Below, in pieces: positions 27,194 to 35,711 of a stretch of DNA of 64,000 bases (within the stretch, counting starts at the first letter, position 1; the number at the start of each line of letters is the position of its first letter). A program made the translations under genes and the position numbers. Source of the DNA: JAGVSZ01 sp963716855 (GTDB taxonomy: Bacteria; Pseudomonadota; Gammaproteobacteria; Burkholderiales; SG8-39); assembly GCA_963716855.1 (NCBI GenBank), contig CAVQUV010000016.1:1-64000 (forward strand), written 5' to 3'. Under the pieces are notes generated by a model. It was not told the origin of the DNA, did no database searches, and worked only from the letters and a program-made list of their open reading frames with translations.

Positions 27194-27207
27194 TTGACTC
27201 AGGTTAG
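27194..27207. promoter_or_regulatory. Weak FNR-type box upstream of cytochrome b
   Basis: TTGACTCAGGTTAG has a good left half and a degenerate right half. It lies 36 bases before the cytochrome b start on the minus strand. Confidence 0.35.
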
Positions 27208-27294
27208 GGAAATGGCAGCCGCAGGGCACACGAAGAAGCTAGAGACCACAGATGAAGAACAGGAATTCTCCGTGTCCTCCGCGGTCCTCCGTGA

Positions 27295-28368
27295 TCAGTC
27301 TCTTCTCAGTGCGTGCGCGCAGAACAGCGCCGCGCCAAAGACCAGTACCGCGACGAACTGGTGCGCCGCGCCGAGCGCGACCGGAACCGCCGCGAGCAGC
27401 GTCCACACGCCGAGCGCGAACTGGACGACGAGCGCGGCAGCGAGCAGGTTCACCGCCGCCCGAGCGCGGGGCGCGGCGTCGTTCCACTGCACGCGCGCCC
27501 ACAGCCACGCGACCAGCGCGAGCAGCAGCCAGGCCACCATGCGATGGTCGAGCTGCACGGTCGCCATGTTGTAGAAGAAGTTCTTCCACCACGGGTCGAT
27601 CATGAAGATCTCGGGCGGCACGAGGTGGCCGTCCATGAGCGGGAAGGTGTTGTAGGCCTTGCCCGCCCGGATTCCCGCGACGAGCCCGCCGAGCAGCACC
27701 TGGGCGAACACGAGCGCGGCGACCCATCCCGCCAGCCGCGACGGGGCGTCCGCCGGCGCGCTGCGCTGCGGGCGCAGGAGGTCCAGCGCGGTCCACAGCA
27801 TCGCGCCGAAGATCAGGAACGCCAGCCCCAGGTGTGCGGTGAGCCGGAACTGCGATACGCGCGGATCGTCGACCAGGCCCGACTGGACCATGTACCAGCC
27901 CAGCGCGCCTTGCAGCCCGCCGAGCACGAACACCCCCAGCAACCGCCAGGCGAGCGGCCGGTCCAGCCTGCGGCGGATCCAGAACCAGGCGAGCGGCACG
28001 AAAAAGGCGAGCCCGATGAGCCGGCCGAGGAGCCGGTGTGCGTACTCCCACCAGAAGATCTCCTTGAACTCGGCGAGCGACATGCCAAGGTTGACCAGCC
28101 GGTACTCGGGGGTCTGCTGGTACTTCTCGAACACGACCTGCCAGTCGCTTTCGGTCAGCGGAGGGAGCGTGCCGACGAGCGGCTGCCACTCGACGATGGA
28201 CAGGCCGGAGTGGGTAAGGCGCGTGACCCCGCCGACCAGCACCATGATCGCGACGAGCGCCGCGCAGGCGAGCAGCCAAGCGGCGACGGCGCGGCGCCCG
28301 GGCGCGGGCCCCGCGGCCGCCTCCGGTACGTGCGCCGCACCCTGCGCATAGGAAAGCGCTTCTGCCAT
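27295..28368 (-). CDS. ctaA: Heme A synthase (CtaA/Cox15)
   Basis: 357-residue integral membrane protein with eight helices. Family marks are VGGVTRLTHSGLSIVEWQP, the first His pair region WWEYAHRLLGRLIGLAFF, RLTAHLGLAFLI, LDHRMVAWLLLAL and GAAHQFVAVLVF. It converts heme O to heme A. ATG 28368 is preferred; the upstream ATG at 28437 overlaps an FNR-type box and would put that box inside the gene. It stands divergent to the NO-reductase-like genes, which share the promoter region. Confidence 0.85.
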   Translation of the reverse strand: MAEALSYAQGAAHVPEAAAGPAPGRRAVAAWLLACAALVAIMVLVGGVTRLTHSGLSIVEWQPLVGTLPPLTESDWQVVFEKYQQTPEYRLVNLGMSLAEFKEIFWWEYAHRLLGRLIGLAFFVPLAWFWIRRRLDRPLAWRLLGVFVLGGLQGALGWYMVQSGLVDDPRVSQFRLTAHLGLAFLIFGAMLWTALDLLRPQRSAPADAPSRLAGWVAALVFAQVLLGGLVAGIRAGKAYNTFPLMDGHLVPPEIFMIDPWWKNFFYNMATVQLDHRMVAWLLLALVAWLWARVQWNDAAPRARAAVNLLAAALVVQFALGVWTLLAAVPVALGAAHQFVAVLVFGAALFCAHALRRD

Positions 28369-28423
28369 GCCGGTCTCGCTCTCGGTCTGCGCGGGATTCT
28401 CGGCGCGCGCACCCCCGATTCCT

Positions 28424-28437
28424 TTAAGACGCATCAA
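28424..28437. promoter_or_regulatory. FNR/Dnr-type box between ctaA and the norSY-like operon
   Basis: TTAAGACGCATCAA has a perfect right half (ATCAA) and four of five bases in the left half. It is 76 bases upstream of the small membrane subunit gene and 56 from ctaA. Confidence 0.6.
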
Positions 28438-28512
28438 ATTCTTTTCCCGCCTCGATTCGTACTCTGGCCTGCGTCAAATTTTATCTCCGCTTTCATGCGA
28501 GGAGGAACGACG

Positions 28513-28674
28513 ATGGCCAACCCGACCCCGAACGCGAGCGAGGAGCGCATCCCGGCGATGCAGCACCTGCTCGAGAACCCGTTCCTGCTGCTCTTCATCG
28601 GCATCGCGATGCCCACGGTGTTTTACATCGTCTGGGGGGTGATGGAGATGGTCGCCATCCCCATCGCCAAGTGA
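28513..28674 (+). CDS. Small single-helix membrane protein, probable oxidase subunit IIa-like
   Basis: 53 residues: a polar start and one hydrophobic helix (PFLLLFIGIAMPTVFYIVWG). A strong GGAGGA ribosome site precedes ATG 28513. It lies 19 bases before the CuA subunit gene, the place where ba3-type oxidases carry subunit IIa. Function is inferred from position only. Confidence 0.6.
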   Translation: MANPTPNASEERIPAMQHLLENPFLLLFIGIAMPTVFYIVWGVMEMVAIPIAK

Positions 28675-28693
28675 CCGCGCGCCGGAGACCGAC

Positions 28694-29239
28694 ATGAGCG
28701 CGATTCAACCCCCCGCACAACGGATCTGGTGGAAGCAGCCGCTCGACAAGGTCGAGCTCGCCTGGATCCTGATCGCCTTCACCTGGTGCCTGGTGATGTT
28801 CTTCATGATGCCGTACTGGCACGTGTACGGTAAGCAGAACCTCGCCTCCGAGACCTATCGCACCACGCCCGACATGTTCGCCAAGAAGGCGCAGGCGGTG
28901 GTCGACAAGTACACGGTGCGCACCGAAACCGACGAGAAGATCCCGGTCGTGCGGCCGCCCGCCGGCGGCGACGTGTACCTGATCGCGCGCCTGTGGGCGT
29001 GGTGGCCGATCCTCGAGCTCGAGAAGGGCAAGAGCTACCGCCTCCATCTCACCGCCATGGACTACCAGCACGGCTTCTCGCTGCAGCCGGAGAACATCAA
29101 CGTCCAGGTCCTGCCCGGCTACGAGCACGTGCTGACCGTGACGCCGAATCGGTCCGGCAGCTACGCGATCGTGTGCAACGAGTTCTGCGGCATCGGCCAT
29201 CACAAGATGGTCAGCAAGCTCTACGTGGTCGACAAGTAA
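28694..29239 (+). CDS. norS: CuA-containing subunit II (NorS-like)
   Basis: 181 residues: one N-terminal membrane helix (VELAWILIAFTWCLVMFFMM) and a periplasmic cupredoxin domain. The binuclear CuA site is complete: His in DYQHGFSLQP and the Cys/Glu/Cys/His/Met set in CNEFCGIGHHKM. It would accept electrons from a periplasmic cytochrome c and pass them to subunit I. In ammonia oxidisers the corresponding gene of the sNOR-type NO reductase is called norS; the name is given here by likeness of subunit I and gene order with senC. No heme c site, unlike NorC. Confidence 0.65.
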   Translation: MSAIQPPAQRIWWKQPLDKVELAWILIAFTWCLVMFFMMPYWHVYGKQNLASETYRTTPDMFAKKAQAVVDKYTVRTETDEKIPVVRPPAGGDVYLIARLWAWWPILELEKGKSYRLHLTAMDYQHGFSLQPENINVQVLPGYEHVLTVTPNRSGSYAIVCNEFCGIGHHKMVSKLYVVDK

Positions 29240-29254
29240 AGGGGAGACGTGGCC

Positions 29255-30955
29255 ATGGCCGTTTCAGCAGATCTTTTCCGCACCTGCCCGCGCACCGGGC
29301 TCCAGTATCACAAGCCCGCCGAGACGCTGATGCGGGTGAACGCGGTCGCCGCGGTCGTCGCGCTTCTCATCGGCGGCGTGCTCGCCATCGTCATGGTGCT
29401 CACGCGCTGGCAGGCGGTGCACCTGGTCGGCGCCGAGGACTTCTACATGTACCTCACGGCGCACGGGCTGGCGATGCTCGCCTACTGGATCATCTTCTTC
29501 GAGATCGCGGTCCTGTACTTCTGCTCGTCGACGCTCCTCAAGTCGCGGCTCGCGACCCCGCGGATCGCCTGGGCGGCGTTCGTCCTGATGGTCCTGGGCG
29601 CGGTCGTGAACCTGGTGGCGATCTTCAAGGGCGACTCGACGGTGATGTTCACGTCGTACGTGCCGCTGCCCGCCAATCCGATGTTCTACCTCGGGCTGAT
29701 CCTGTTCGCGGTCGGTGCGCTGATCGGATGCTTCGTCTTCCTCGGCACGCTCGTCATCGCCAAGGCGGAGAACACCTACGAAGGCTCGATCCCGCTGGTC
29801 ACGTTCGGCGCCCTCACCGCGGCGATCATCGCGATCTTCACGATCGCCTCGGGCGCGATCATCCTGATCCCGACCCTGCTCTGGTCGGTCGGCTACATCA
29901 AGGCGATCGACCCGCTGATGTACCGCACCATCTGGTGGGGCTTCGGGCACTCGTCGCAGCAGATCAACGTCGCCGCCCACGTGGCGATCTGGTACGCGAT
30001 CGCCGCGATCGTGTTCGGCGCCAAGCCGATGAGCGAGCGGGTGAGCCGCACGGCGTTCCTCCTGTACATCCTGTTCCTGCAGCTCGCCTCCGCGCACCAC
30101 CTGCTGTCCGACCCCGGGCTCGGCACCGAGTGGAAGGTCTTCAACACCTCGTACGCCATGTACCTCGCGGTGCTCGCGTCGATGATCCACGGCCTGACGG
30201 TCCCGGGCTCGATCGAGCTGGCGCAGCGCCAGAAGGGCTACACCAAGGGGCTGTTCGAGTGGATCCGCAAGGCGCCGTGGGGCAACCCGTCGTTCTCGGG
30301 CATGATGATCTCGCTGCTCGGGTTCGGGTTCCTCGGCGGCATCTCGGGCGTGATGATGGGGACCGAGCAGCTCAACATGCTCATCCACAACACGATCTAC
30401 GTCCCGGGCCACTTCCACGCGACGGTGGTGATCGGCACGACGCTCGCATTCATGGCGATCACCTACTTCCTGCTGCCGACGCTGTTCAAGCGCGAGATGA
30501 TCCTGCCGGGGCTGGCGAAGTGGCAGCCGTACCTCTTCGGCCTGAGCATGGCGGTGTTCGCGCTGGCCATGATGGGCGCGGGCACGCTCGGCGTCCCGCG
30601 GCGGCACTGGGACATCACGTTCGCCGGCGCGGCGCTGCCCTACGAGTTCCCGGGCGCGGCGTGGCTGATGCTCGGCATCATGGGCGTGGCCGGCGTGGTG
30701 GCGATCGTGGGCGGCGCGGCCTACGTCCTGATCGTGGTCGGCTCGATCCTGTGGGGCAAGCGGGTCGATGCGGGCGCCTACGGCACCGAGCGCGGCGTGC
30801 TCAAGATGCCGGTCGAGGTCGCACTGACCGGACACGGCCACGCGGGCTTCGCGGCGCCGGGGACGTTCGTGGTGGCGCTGGTGTTCCTGGGCGCGTTCGT
30901 CCTGTACTACTTCGTGAACTGGAAGTACCTGTCCACGGTGTGGGGCCTGAGCTGA
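29255..30955 (+). CDS. norY: Heme-copper subunit I without the active-site Tyr (NorY / sNOR-like NO reductase)
   Basis: 566 residues, at least 12 membrane helices. Heme and copper ligands are in place: low-spin heme His in YLTAHGLAMLAYW, CuB His in WWGFGHSSQQ, the His pair in LASAHHLLSD and the heme His pair in VPGHFHATV. Oxygen reductases of the A and B families have HPEVY at the third site; here the residue four after the His is Gln, so the cross-linked His-Tyr cofactor cannot form. That loss is a mark of NO reductases derived from oxidases. ATG 29255 fits the GGGGAG site better than GTG 29249. Role as NO reductase is inferred. Confidence 0.7.
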   Translation: MAVSADLFRTCPRTGLQYHKPAETLMRVNAVAAVVALLIGGVLAIVMVLTRWQAVHLVGAEDFYMYLTAHGLAMLAYWIIFFEIAVLYFCSSTLLKSRLATPRIAWAAFVLMVLGAVVNLVAIFKGDSTVMFTSYVPLPANPMFYLGLILFAVGALIGCFVFLGTLVIAKAENTYEGSIPLVTFGALTAAIIAIFTIASGAIILIPTLLWSVGYIKAIDPLMYRTIWWGFGHSSQQINVAAHVAIWYAIAAIVFGAKPMSERVSRTAFLLYILFLQLASAHHLLSDPGLGTEWKVFNTSYAMYLAVLASMIHGLTVPGSIELAQRQKGYTKGLFEWIRKAPWGNPSFSGMMISLLGFGFLGGISGVMMGTEQLNMLIHNTIYVPGHFHATVVIGTTLAFMAITYFLLPTLFKREMILPGLAKWQPYLFGLSMAVFALAMMGAGTLGVPRRHWDITFAGAALPYEFPGAAWLMLGIMGVAGVVAIVGGAAYVLIVVGSILWGKRVDAGAYGTERGVLKMPVEVALTGHGHAGFAAPGTFVVALVFLGAFVLYYFVNWKYLSTVWGLS

Positions 30956-31002
30956 CCCGCCGGAACCCACGACGATGAACGCGGAACGCGGAGCGTTGAA
31001 CC

Positions 31003-31040
31003 TCCCTTCTTCCCTCGCGGGGGAGGGGCAGGGGAGAGGG
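31003..31040. repeat. C/G-rich dispersed palindromic repeat
   Basis: CCTCCCTTCTTCCCTCGCGG is followed by its near complement GGGGAGGGGCAGGGGAGAGGG. Related in type to the element inside nirDL. It lies between norY and ctaB. Confidence 0.6.
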
Positions 31041-31046
31041 AGCCGT

Positions 31047-31910
31047 ATGTCGAGCGCGCTCAAGCTGATCTTCAATCTCTTCAAGCTGCGCATCGGCGTC
31101 GTCATCGCGCTCACCGCGGTGGCCGGCTATGCGGTGCAGCCGGGCGCCGGTCCCGAGGCCTGGCGGCTCGCGGTGCTGTTCCTCGCCGTGCTCGTCTCCT
31201 CGGCGGCCGCGGGCGCATTCAACCAGTACTGGGAGCACGACCTCGACCGGAAGATGCGCCGCACGCGCACCCGGCCGTTCGTCACCGGCAAGCTGGTGCG
31301 GAGTCCCGCGTGGGTGCTGTTGATCGCCGCGCTCGCGGCGGGCGCGACCGCCGCCGCATGGGCGACCACCAACGGCTGGGCGGCGTTGTACACCCTCGGC
31401 GGCGCGGTGGTGTATGCGATCGTCTACACCGTCTGGCTGAAGCGCCGCACGTGGTGGAACATCGTGATCGGCGGGCTCGCGGGCAGCTTCGCGGTGCTGG
31501 CCGGCGCGGCGGCGGTCACGCCGGGGCTCTCGCCCGAGGCGATCCTCCTCGCCCTGATCCTGTTCCTCTGGACGCCGCCGCACTTCTGGAGCCTCGCGAT
31601 CGCGTTCCAGGACGACTATCGCGAGGCCGGCGTGCCGATGCTCCCGGTGGTCAAGGGCGACGCATATGCCTCGCGCGCGATCCTCGCGCACGCGGTGCTG
31701 CTGGTCGCGCTGTCGTGGGGGCTCGCCGCGTTCCGGCCGGGGTGGATCTACCTCGCTTTCGCCGTCGTCGGCGGCGCGCTGTTCGTCCGCGAGGCGCTGC
31801 GGCTCGTCGCCGCACCGTCGCGGCAGACGGCGATGCGGTGCTTCCACGCGTCCCTCGCGCAGTTGTCGCTGCTGCTCGTGGGCGCGATGCTCGACGCAGC
31901 GGTGCTCTAG
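31047..31910 (+). CDS. ctaB: Heme O synthase (protoheme farnesyltransferase, CtaB/CyoE)
   Basis: 287-residue membrane prenyltransferase. The first aspartate-rich motif is visible as NQYWEHDLDRKMRRTRTRP and the second as DDYREAGVPMLPVVKG; LFLWTPPHFWSLAIAF is diagnostic. It adds farnesyl to heme B. ATG 31047 follows GGGAGAGGG; the upstream open frame only translates the palindromic repeat. Together with divergent ctaA it would supply heme O/A for the neighbouring heme-copper enzymes. Confidence 0.9.
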   Translation: MSSALKLIFNLFKLRIGVVIALTAVAGYAVQPGAGPEAWRLAVLFLAVLVSSAAAGAFNQYWEHDLDRKMRRTRTRPFVTGKLVRSPAWVLLIAALAAGATAAAWATTNGWAALYTLGGAVVYAIVYTVWLKRRTWWNIVIGGLAGSFAVLAGAAAVTPGLSPEAILLALILFLWTPPHFWSLAIAFQDDYREAGVPMLPVVKGDAYASRAILAHAVLLVALSWGLAAFRPGWIYLAFAVVGGALFVREALRLVAAPSRQTAMRCFHASLAQLSLLLVGAMLDAAVL

Positions 31911-31936
31911 CGGAAGCACGCGCTGGACGCCCGGCC

Positions 31937-32725
31937 GTGAAAGTCCCTGGCGCCCTTCGCTTTCTTTTCACCGTCGCGGCGATCGCCGTCGCGGGCATCG
32001 CGGCGGCCCAGCAACCCGATGTCGAGAAGGCCTACCGTGCCAGCCAGGCCGCGATCGGCCGCGAGCTGCCCGACTTCACGCTCCACGACCCGCTCAACCG
32101 GCCGGTGAAGCTCTCCGACTACCGCGGGAAGCCGCTCGTGGTGAGCTTCGTCTACACCGGCTGCTTCCAGGCCTGCCCGGTCGCGACGCAGTCCCTCGCG
32201 AAGGCGGTGAAGCAGGCCCGCGACGCGCTCGGTCCCGACGCCTTCCAGGTCGTCAGCATCGGCTTCAACCAGCCCTTCGACTCGCCGGACGCGATGGGCG
32301 CGTTCGCGCGCCAGAACCGCGTCGCCGATTCCCGCTGGACGTTCCTCAGCCCCGACCCGAAGGACGTCGCGGCGCTCGCGCGCGCATTCGGCTTCAGCTT
32401 CGAGGCGACGCCGAAGGGCTTCGATCACATCACCCAGGCGACGATCGTCGATGCCGCCGGCGTCGTCTACCGGCAGGTGTACGGCGACAGCTTCGGGCTG
32501 CCCCTCTTCGTCGGGCCGCTGAAGGAGCTGCGCTCGGGCCAGGCCGCGCAGGCCGCGACGCTCGGGAACGTGTGGGAGAAGGTCAAGCTCTACTGCACCG
32601 TGTACGACCCGGGCACCGGGGGCTACCGTCTGAACTATTCGCTGTTCTTCGAGCTCTTCGCCGGGCTGACCACCTTCGCCGGCCTCGGCTGGTTCCTCTA
32701 CAAGTCGCGCCGCGCGGCGGTGTGA
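31937..32725 (+). CDS. senC: SCO1/SenC copper-delivery protein
   Basis: 262 residues, exported. It has the SCO motif TGCFQACPVATQSL (CxxxCP) and the copper-binding His in KGFDHITQAT, with the thioredoxin-like fold between. An additional C-terminal membrane helix (FELFAGLTTFAGLGWFLYKS) is unusual for short SCO proteins. It loads CuA sites. GTG 31937 is the only reasonable start. norSY-senC gene order is known for sNOR clusters. Confidence 0.85.
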   Translation: MKVPGALRFLFTVAAIAVAGIAAAQQPDVEKAYRASQAAIGRELPDFTLHDPLNRPVKLSDYRGKPLVVSFVYTGCFQACPVATQSLAKAVKQARDALGPDAFQVVSIGFNQPFDSPDAMGAFARQNRVADSRWTFLSPDPKDVAALARAFGFSFEATPKGFDHITQATIVDAAGVVYRQVYGDSFGLPLFVGPLKELRSGQAAQAATLGNVWEKVKLYCTVYDPGTGGYRLNYSLFFELFAGLTTFAGLGWFLYKSRRAAV

Positions 32726-32739
32726 CGGGTTCTCCGCGT

Positions 32740-32753
32740 TTGAGCCATATCAA
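32740..32753. promoter_or_regulatory. FNR/Dnr-type box before the second cytochrome b operon
   Basis: TTGAGCCATATCAA has a perfect right half and four of five bases in the left half. It lies 64 bases before the cytochrome b start at 32817. Confidence 0.7.
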
Positions 32754-32816
32754 GGCCGCCCGGGGGCCCTGTAACGATGATCGTGTCGGGCCCGCCCGCT
32801 GCGAGCCCCATACCCC

Positions 32817-33779
32817 ATGGAGGCCTGCATCCCGTTTCAGCCTGCGCACGGCGCCCCGGTGGCGACCGGAACCGCCGCGCGCAATCCGGCAGCGCGCGCG
32901 CTGCACGCGGTGGAGCGCGCGTTCGATCATCCGTTCGGCGCCGTGGCCAACCCGCTGCGGCAACTCGGGGCGCTCGCGTTCTGGTTCTTCTGGATCGTCG
33001 CGGTCAGCGGCGTCTACCTGTACGTCTTCTTCGACACCAGCGTCTCGGGCGCGTACCCCTCGGTCGAGTCGCTGACACGGGACCAGTGGTACGCGGGCGG
33101 AGTGATGCGGAGCCTGCATCGCTACGCTTCCGATGCGTTCATGCTGGTCTCTGTCCTGCACCTCGTGCGCGAGCTCGTTTACGGACGCTTCAAGGGCTTC
33201 CGCTGGTTTGCGTGGGTGAGCGGCGTGCCGACGCTGGCGTTCATGCTCGCCTCGGGCATGATCGGCTACTGGCTCGTGTGGGACGAGGTCGCGCAGTTCG
33301 TCGGCGTCGGCGTCACCGAGTGGGTCGGCTGGCTGCCGGGGTTCGGGCCGGGGCTGGTGCGGAACTTCATCGCCGCGGAGGCGCTGACCGACCGCTTCTT
33401 CTCGCTGCTCGTGTTCCTCCACCTCGGCGTGCCGCTGTTCCTGCTGGCGGCGATGTGGATCCACATCAAGCGCATCTCGCGCCCGCGGACGCAGCCGGCG
33501 GCGGCGCTCGCCTGGGGCAGCCTCGCGATGCTCCTCGCGCTCGCGCTCGTGCGGCCCGCCGTCTCGGCCGCGCCGGCCGATCTCGCCCAGGTGCCCGCCG
33601 CGGTCGCGCTCGACTGGTTCTATGTCTTCCCGTTGCCGGCGATGTACGCCGTGTCGGCGGGCGCGGTGTGGCTCGCCCTGGGGGTCGCGACGGTCCTCGC
33701 GCTCGCGCTGCCCTGGCTCGTGCGCGCGCCGCGGGTGCCGCGGCGCGGACGGTCGAGCCGATCCATGCATCGCCGGTGA
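32817..33779 (+). CDS. Cytochrome b (second copy)
   Basis: 320 residues. Same type as the gene at 26262-27158: SLHRYASDAFMLVSVLHLVR and LLVFLHLGVPLFLLAAMWIH hold the b-heme His ligands; four central helices are followed by two or three more. No iron-sulfur or c1 partner is encoded nearby. It opens an operon with an anchored periplasmic protein and a divergent heme-copper-like protein, so it may feed quinol electrons into that complex. The first 40 residues before the first helix are polar and Ala-rich. The role is inferred from context. Confidence 0.7.
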   Translation: MEACIPFQPAHGAPVATGTAARNPAARALHAVERAFDHPFGAVANPLRQLGALAFWFFWIVAVSGVYLYVFFDTSVSGAYPSVESLTRDQWYAGGVMRSLHRYASDAFMLVSVLHLVRELVYGRFKGFRWFAWVSGVPTLAFMLASGMIGYWLVWDEVAQFVGVGVTEWVGWLPGFGPGLVRNFIAAEALTDRFFSLLVFLHLGVPLFLLAAMWIHIKRISRPRTQPAAALAWGSLAMLLALALVRPAVSAAPADLAQVPAAVALDWFYVFPLPAMYAVSAGAVWLALGVATVLALALPWLVRAPRVPRRGRSSRSMHRR

Positions 33780-33783
33780 GCAC

Positions 33784-34287
33784 GTGAGCAAGGCATTGAA
33801 GTACGGCCTGCAAGCGATCGCCTACGCCGCGTTCGCCGCGGTCATCGGCTATTTCTCGACCTTCCCGCGCTACCAGCACCTGCAGCCCGACGAGGCCCTG
33901 CTGCGGCTCTCGTTCAAGCACCCCGGCAAGCCGGTCGGCGACTGCCACGAGCGCACGCCCGAAGAGCTCGCCAAGCTGCCGCCGCAACTGCGCAGCAAGA
34001 CCGAATGTCCGCGCGAGCGCTCGCCGGTGCGCGCGGTCGTGGAGCTCGACGGCAAGCCGCTGTACGACGCGACCTTCCCGGCCGCGGGCCTGCGGCGCGA
34101 CGGCGCCGCGAGCGGCTACCGCCGGCTCGCGATCCCGGCCGGCCGGCACACGCTCAAGATCGCCTTCAACGACGACGTGCGGGCGCAGGGCTTCACCTAC
34201 GAGCACGCCGCGACCGTGGACCTCGCGCCCGGCCAGGTGGTGCTCATCGATCTCGTCGCCGAGCGGGGCGGAGTGGTGATTCGATGA
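33784..34287 (+). CDS. Membrane-anchored periplasmic protein, unknown
   Basis: 167 residues, no family recognised. One N-terminal helix (LQAIAYAAFAAVIGYFSTF) anchors it; the remainder looks periplasmic, with two Cys (KPVGDCHERTPEEL and SKTECPRERSP) about 27 residues apart that could pair or bind a ligand, and a beta-rich C-terminal half (GRHTLKIAFNDDVRAQGF). GTG 33784 starts it four bases after the cytochrome b gene and its stop overlaps the next start, so it belongs to the same complex or assembly path. Confidence 0.6.
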   Translation: MSKALKYGLQAIAYAAFAAVIGYFSTFPRYQHLQPDEALLRLSFKHPGKPVGDCHERTPEELAKLPPQLRSKTECPRERSPVRAVVELDGKPLYDATFPAAGLRRDGAASGYRRLAIPAGRHTLKIAFNDDVRAQGFTYEHAATVDLAPGQVVLIDLVAERGGVVIR

Positions 34288-35711
34288 GGCCCGCCGCGGC
34301 CCTGCGCCTGCCTCGCACCGGAGCGGGGACGATCGCGCGCGCCCTCGACGCCGCGCGTGCCGACTACGCGTTGCCGGTCCCGGTCGACGCGACGCGTCGT
34401 TCGATCGCGCTCGGCTGGCTCGGTCTCGCGCTGCTGGCGATCATCGCGTCGGGCGTCTTCTCGCTGCTGCTGGTGGCCGCGCGCACGCCGTTCCTTACGC
34501 CGCTGTTCCCGGTCGCCGATTTCTTCCACGTCGCGCTGGTGGTGCACGTGGACCTCTCGGTGCTGGTGTGGTTCGTCGCGTGCGCCGGTCTCCTCTGGAC
34601 GCTCAACGGCGCCGCGCGCTTCGCCGGCCTCGGCTGGTTCGCGCTGGCGCTCGCCGCGGTCGGCACCGCGCTGATGTGCGTCGCGCCGTTCGTCGGGCAC
34701 GGCGGCCCGATCATGGCCAACTACATCCCCGTGCTCGACGACCCGGTGTTCCTCGCCGGCCTGATCGTGTTCGGCATCGGCTTCGGCGCCCTCACGCTCC
34801 GCGCGATGGCGGCGCCCGGCCGCGTGAGCTTCGCGCTCGAAGGTGCCGACGCGCAACGCTTCGGCCTGAACGCCGCCGCCGTCTCCGGCGCGGTCGCGCT
34901 CGGCGCCTTCGTATGGTCCTGGCTCGCGCTGCCCGCGGATCTTGCCGCCAAGCCGTACTACGAGCTCCTGTGGTGGGGCGGCGGCCACGTGCTGCAGTTC
35001 ACCTGGACGCTGCTCATGCTGGTGGCGTGGCTCTGGCTCGCGACGCTGTGCGGCGCGCGGGTGCCGCTCGGGCCGCGCGTCGCGACGCTCGTCTTCGCCA
35101 TCGGGCTCGCGTCGGTCTTCGCCACGCCGGTCATCTACCTCGCGTGGGACGTGGCATCGAGCCAGCACCGCCAACTCCTCACGTGGCTCATGCGCTTCGG
35201 CGGCGGCCTCGCCATCCTGCCGGTGGCGATCGCCCTGGTGATCGGGCTCGCGCGCGCGAAGCCGGCCGAGGCGGACGCGCGGCCGCTGCGGGCGGCGCTC
35301 GTCGCCTCGATGACGCTTTTCGCCGTCGGCGGCGCGATCGGCTTCCTGATCCAGGGCAGCGACGTGCGTATCCCGGCGCACTACCACGGCTCGATCGTCG
35401 GGGTGACGCTCGCGCTCATGGGACTCGCCTACGCGCTCGCGCCGCGCCTCGGGCTGGGAACGCCGTCGACGCGGCTCGCGACGCTGCAGCCGATCCTTTA
35501 CGGCGGCGGACAGCTCATGCACATCGTCGGGCTGGTGTGGTCCGGCGGCTACGGCGTGCAGCGCAAGGTGGCGGGCGCGTCGCAGGTGCTGCGCTCCACG
35601 CAGGAAGTCGTCGGGATGGGCGTGATGGGCCTCGGCGGCCTGATCGCGATCGTCGGCGGAATCCTCTTCGTCGTGGTCATGCTGCAGGCGATGCGCGCGA
35701 GGCCGCGATGA
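34284..35711 (+). CDS. Divergent heme-copper oxidase subunit I-like protein
   Basis: 475 residues, about 12 membrane helices, COX1 superfamily. Heme ligand candidates are VVHVDLSVLVWF, WWGGGHVLQFTWTL and IPAHYHGSIVGV. The third CuB site, normally HH, reads SSQHRQLL, so one copper ligand His is lost, and no Tyr follows the helix VI His (VLQF). It is thus neither a standard oxygen reductase nor a classical NorB. It could be an NO-reducing or non-catalytic relative. The start overlaps the preceding stop and its stop overlaps the next start. Confidence 0.65.
   Translation: MRPAAALRLPRTGAGTIARALDAARADYALPVPVDATRRSIALGWLGLALLAIIASGVFSLLLVAARTPFLTPLFPVADFFHVALVVHVDLSVLVWFVACAGLLWTLNGAARFAGLGWFALALAAVGTALMCVAPFVGHGGPIMANYIPVLDDPVFLAGLIVFGIGFGALTLRAMAAPGRVSFALEGADAQRFGLNAAAVSGAVALGAFVWSWLALPADLAAKPYYELLWWGGGHVLQFTWTLLMLVAWLWLATLCGARVPLGPRVATLVFAIGLASVFATPVIYLAWDVASSQHRQLLTWLMRFGGGLAILPVAIALVIGLARAKPAEADARPLRAALVASMTLFAVGGAIGFLIQGSDVRIPAHYHGSIVGVTLALMGLAYALAPRLGLGTPSTRLATLQPILYGGGQLMHIVGLVWSGGYGVQRKVAGASQVLRSTQEVVGMGVMGLGGLIAIVGGILFVVVMLQAMRARPR

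Noticed and set aside
28694..30955. Annotation as a ba3 or aa3 cytochrome oxidase
   Set aside because: The active-site Tyr on helix VI is replaced by Gln; oxygen reductases of these families need it.
29264..31114. A 616-residue minus-strand open frame opposite norY and ctaB
   Set aside because: Composition is Arg/Asp/His-rich, has no domain, and lies exactly opposite clear membrane protein genes. Antisense shadow.
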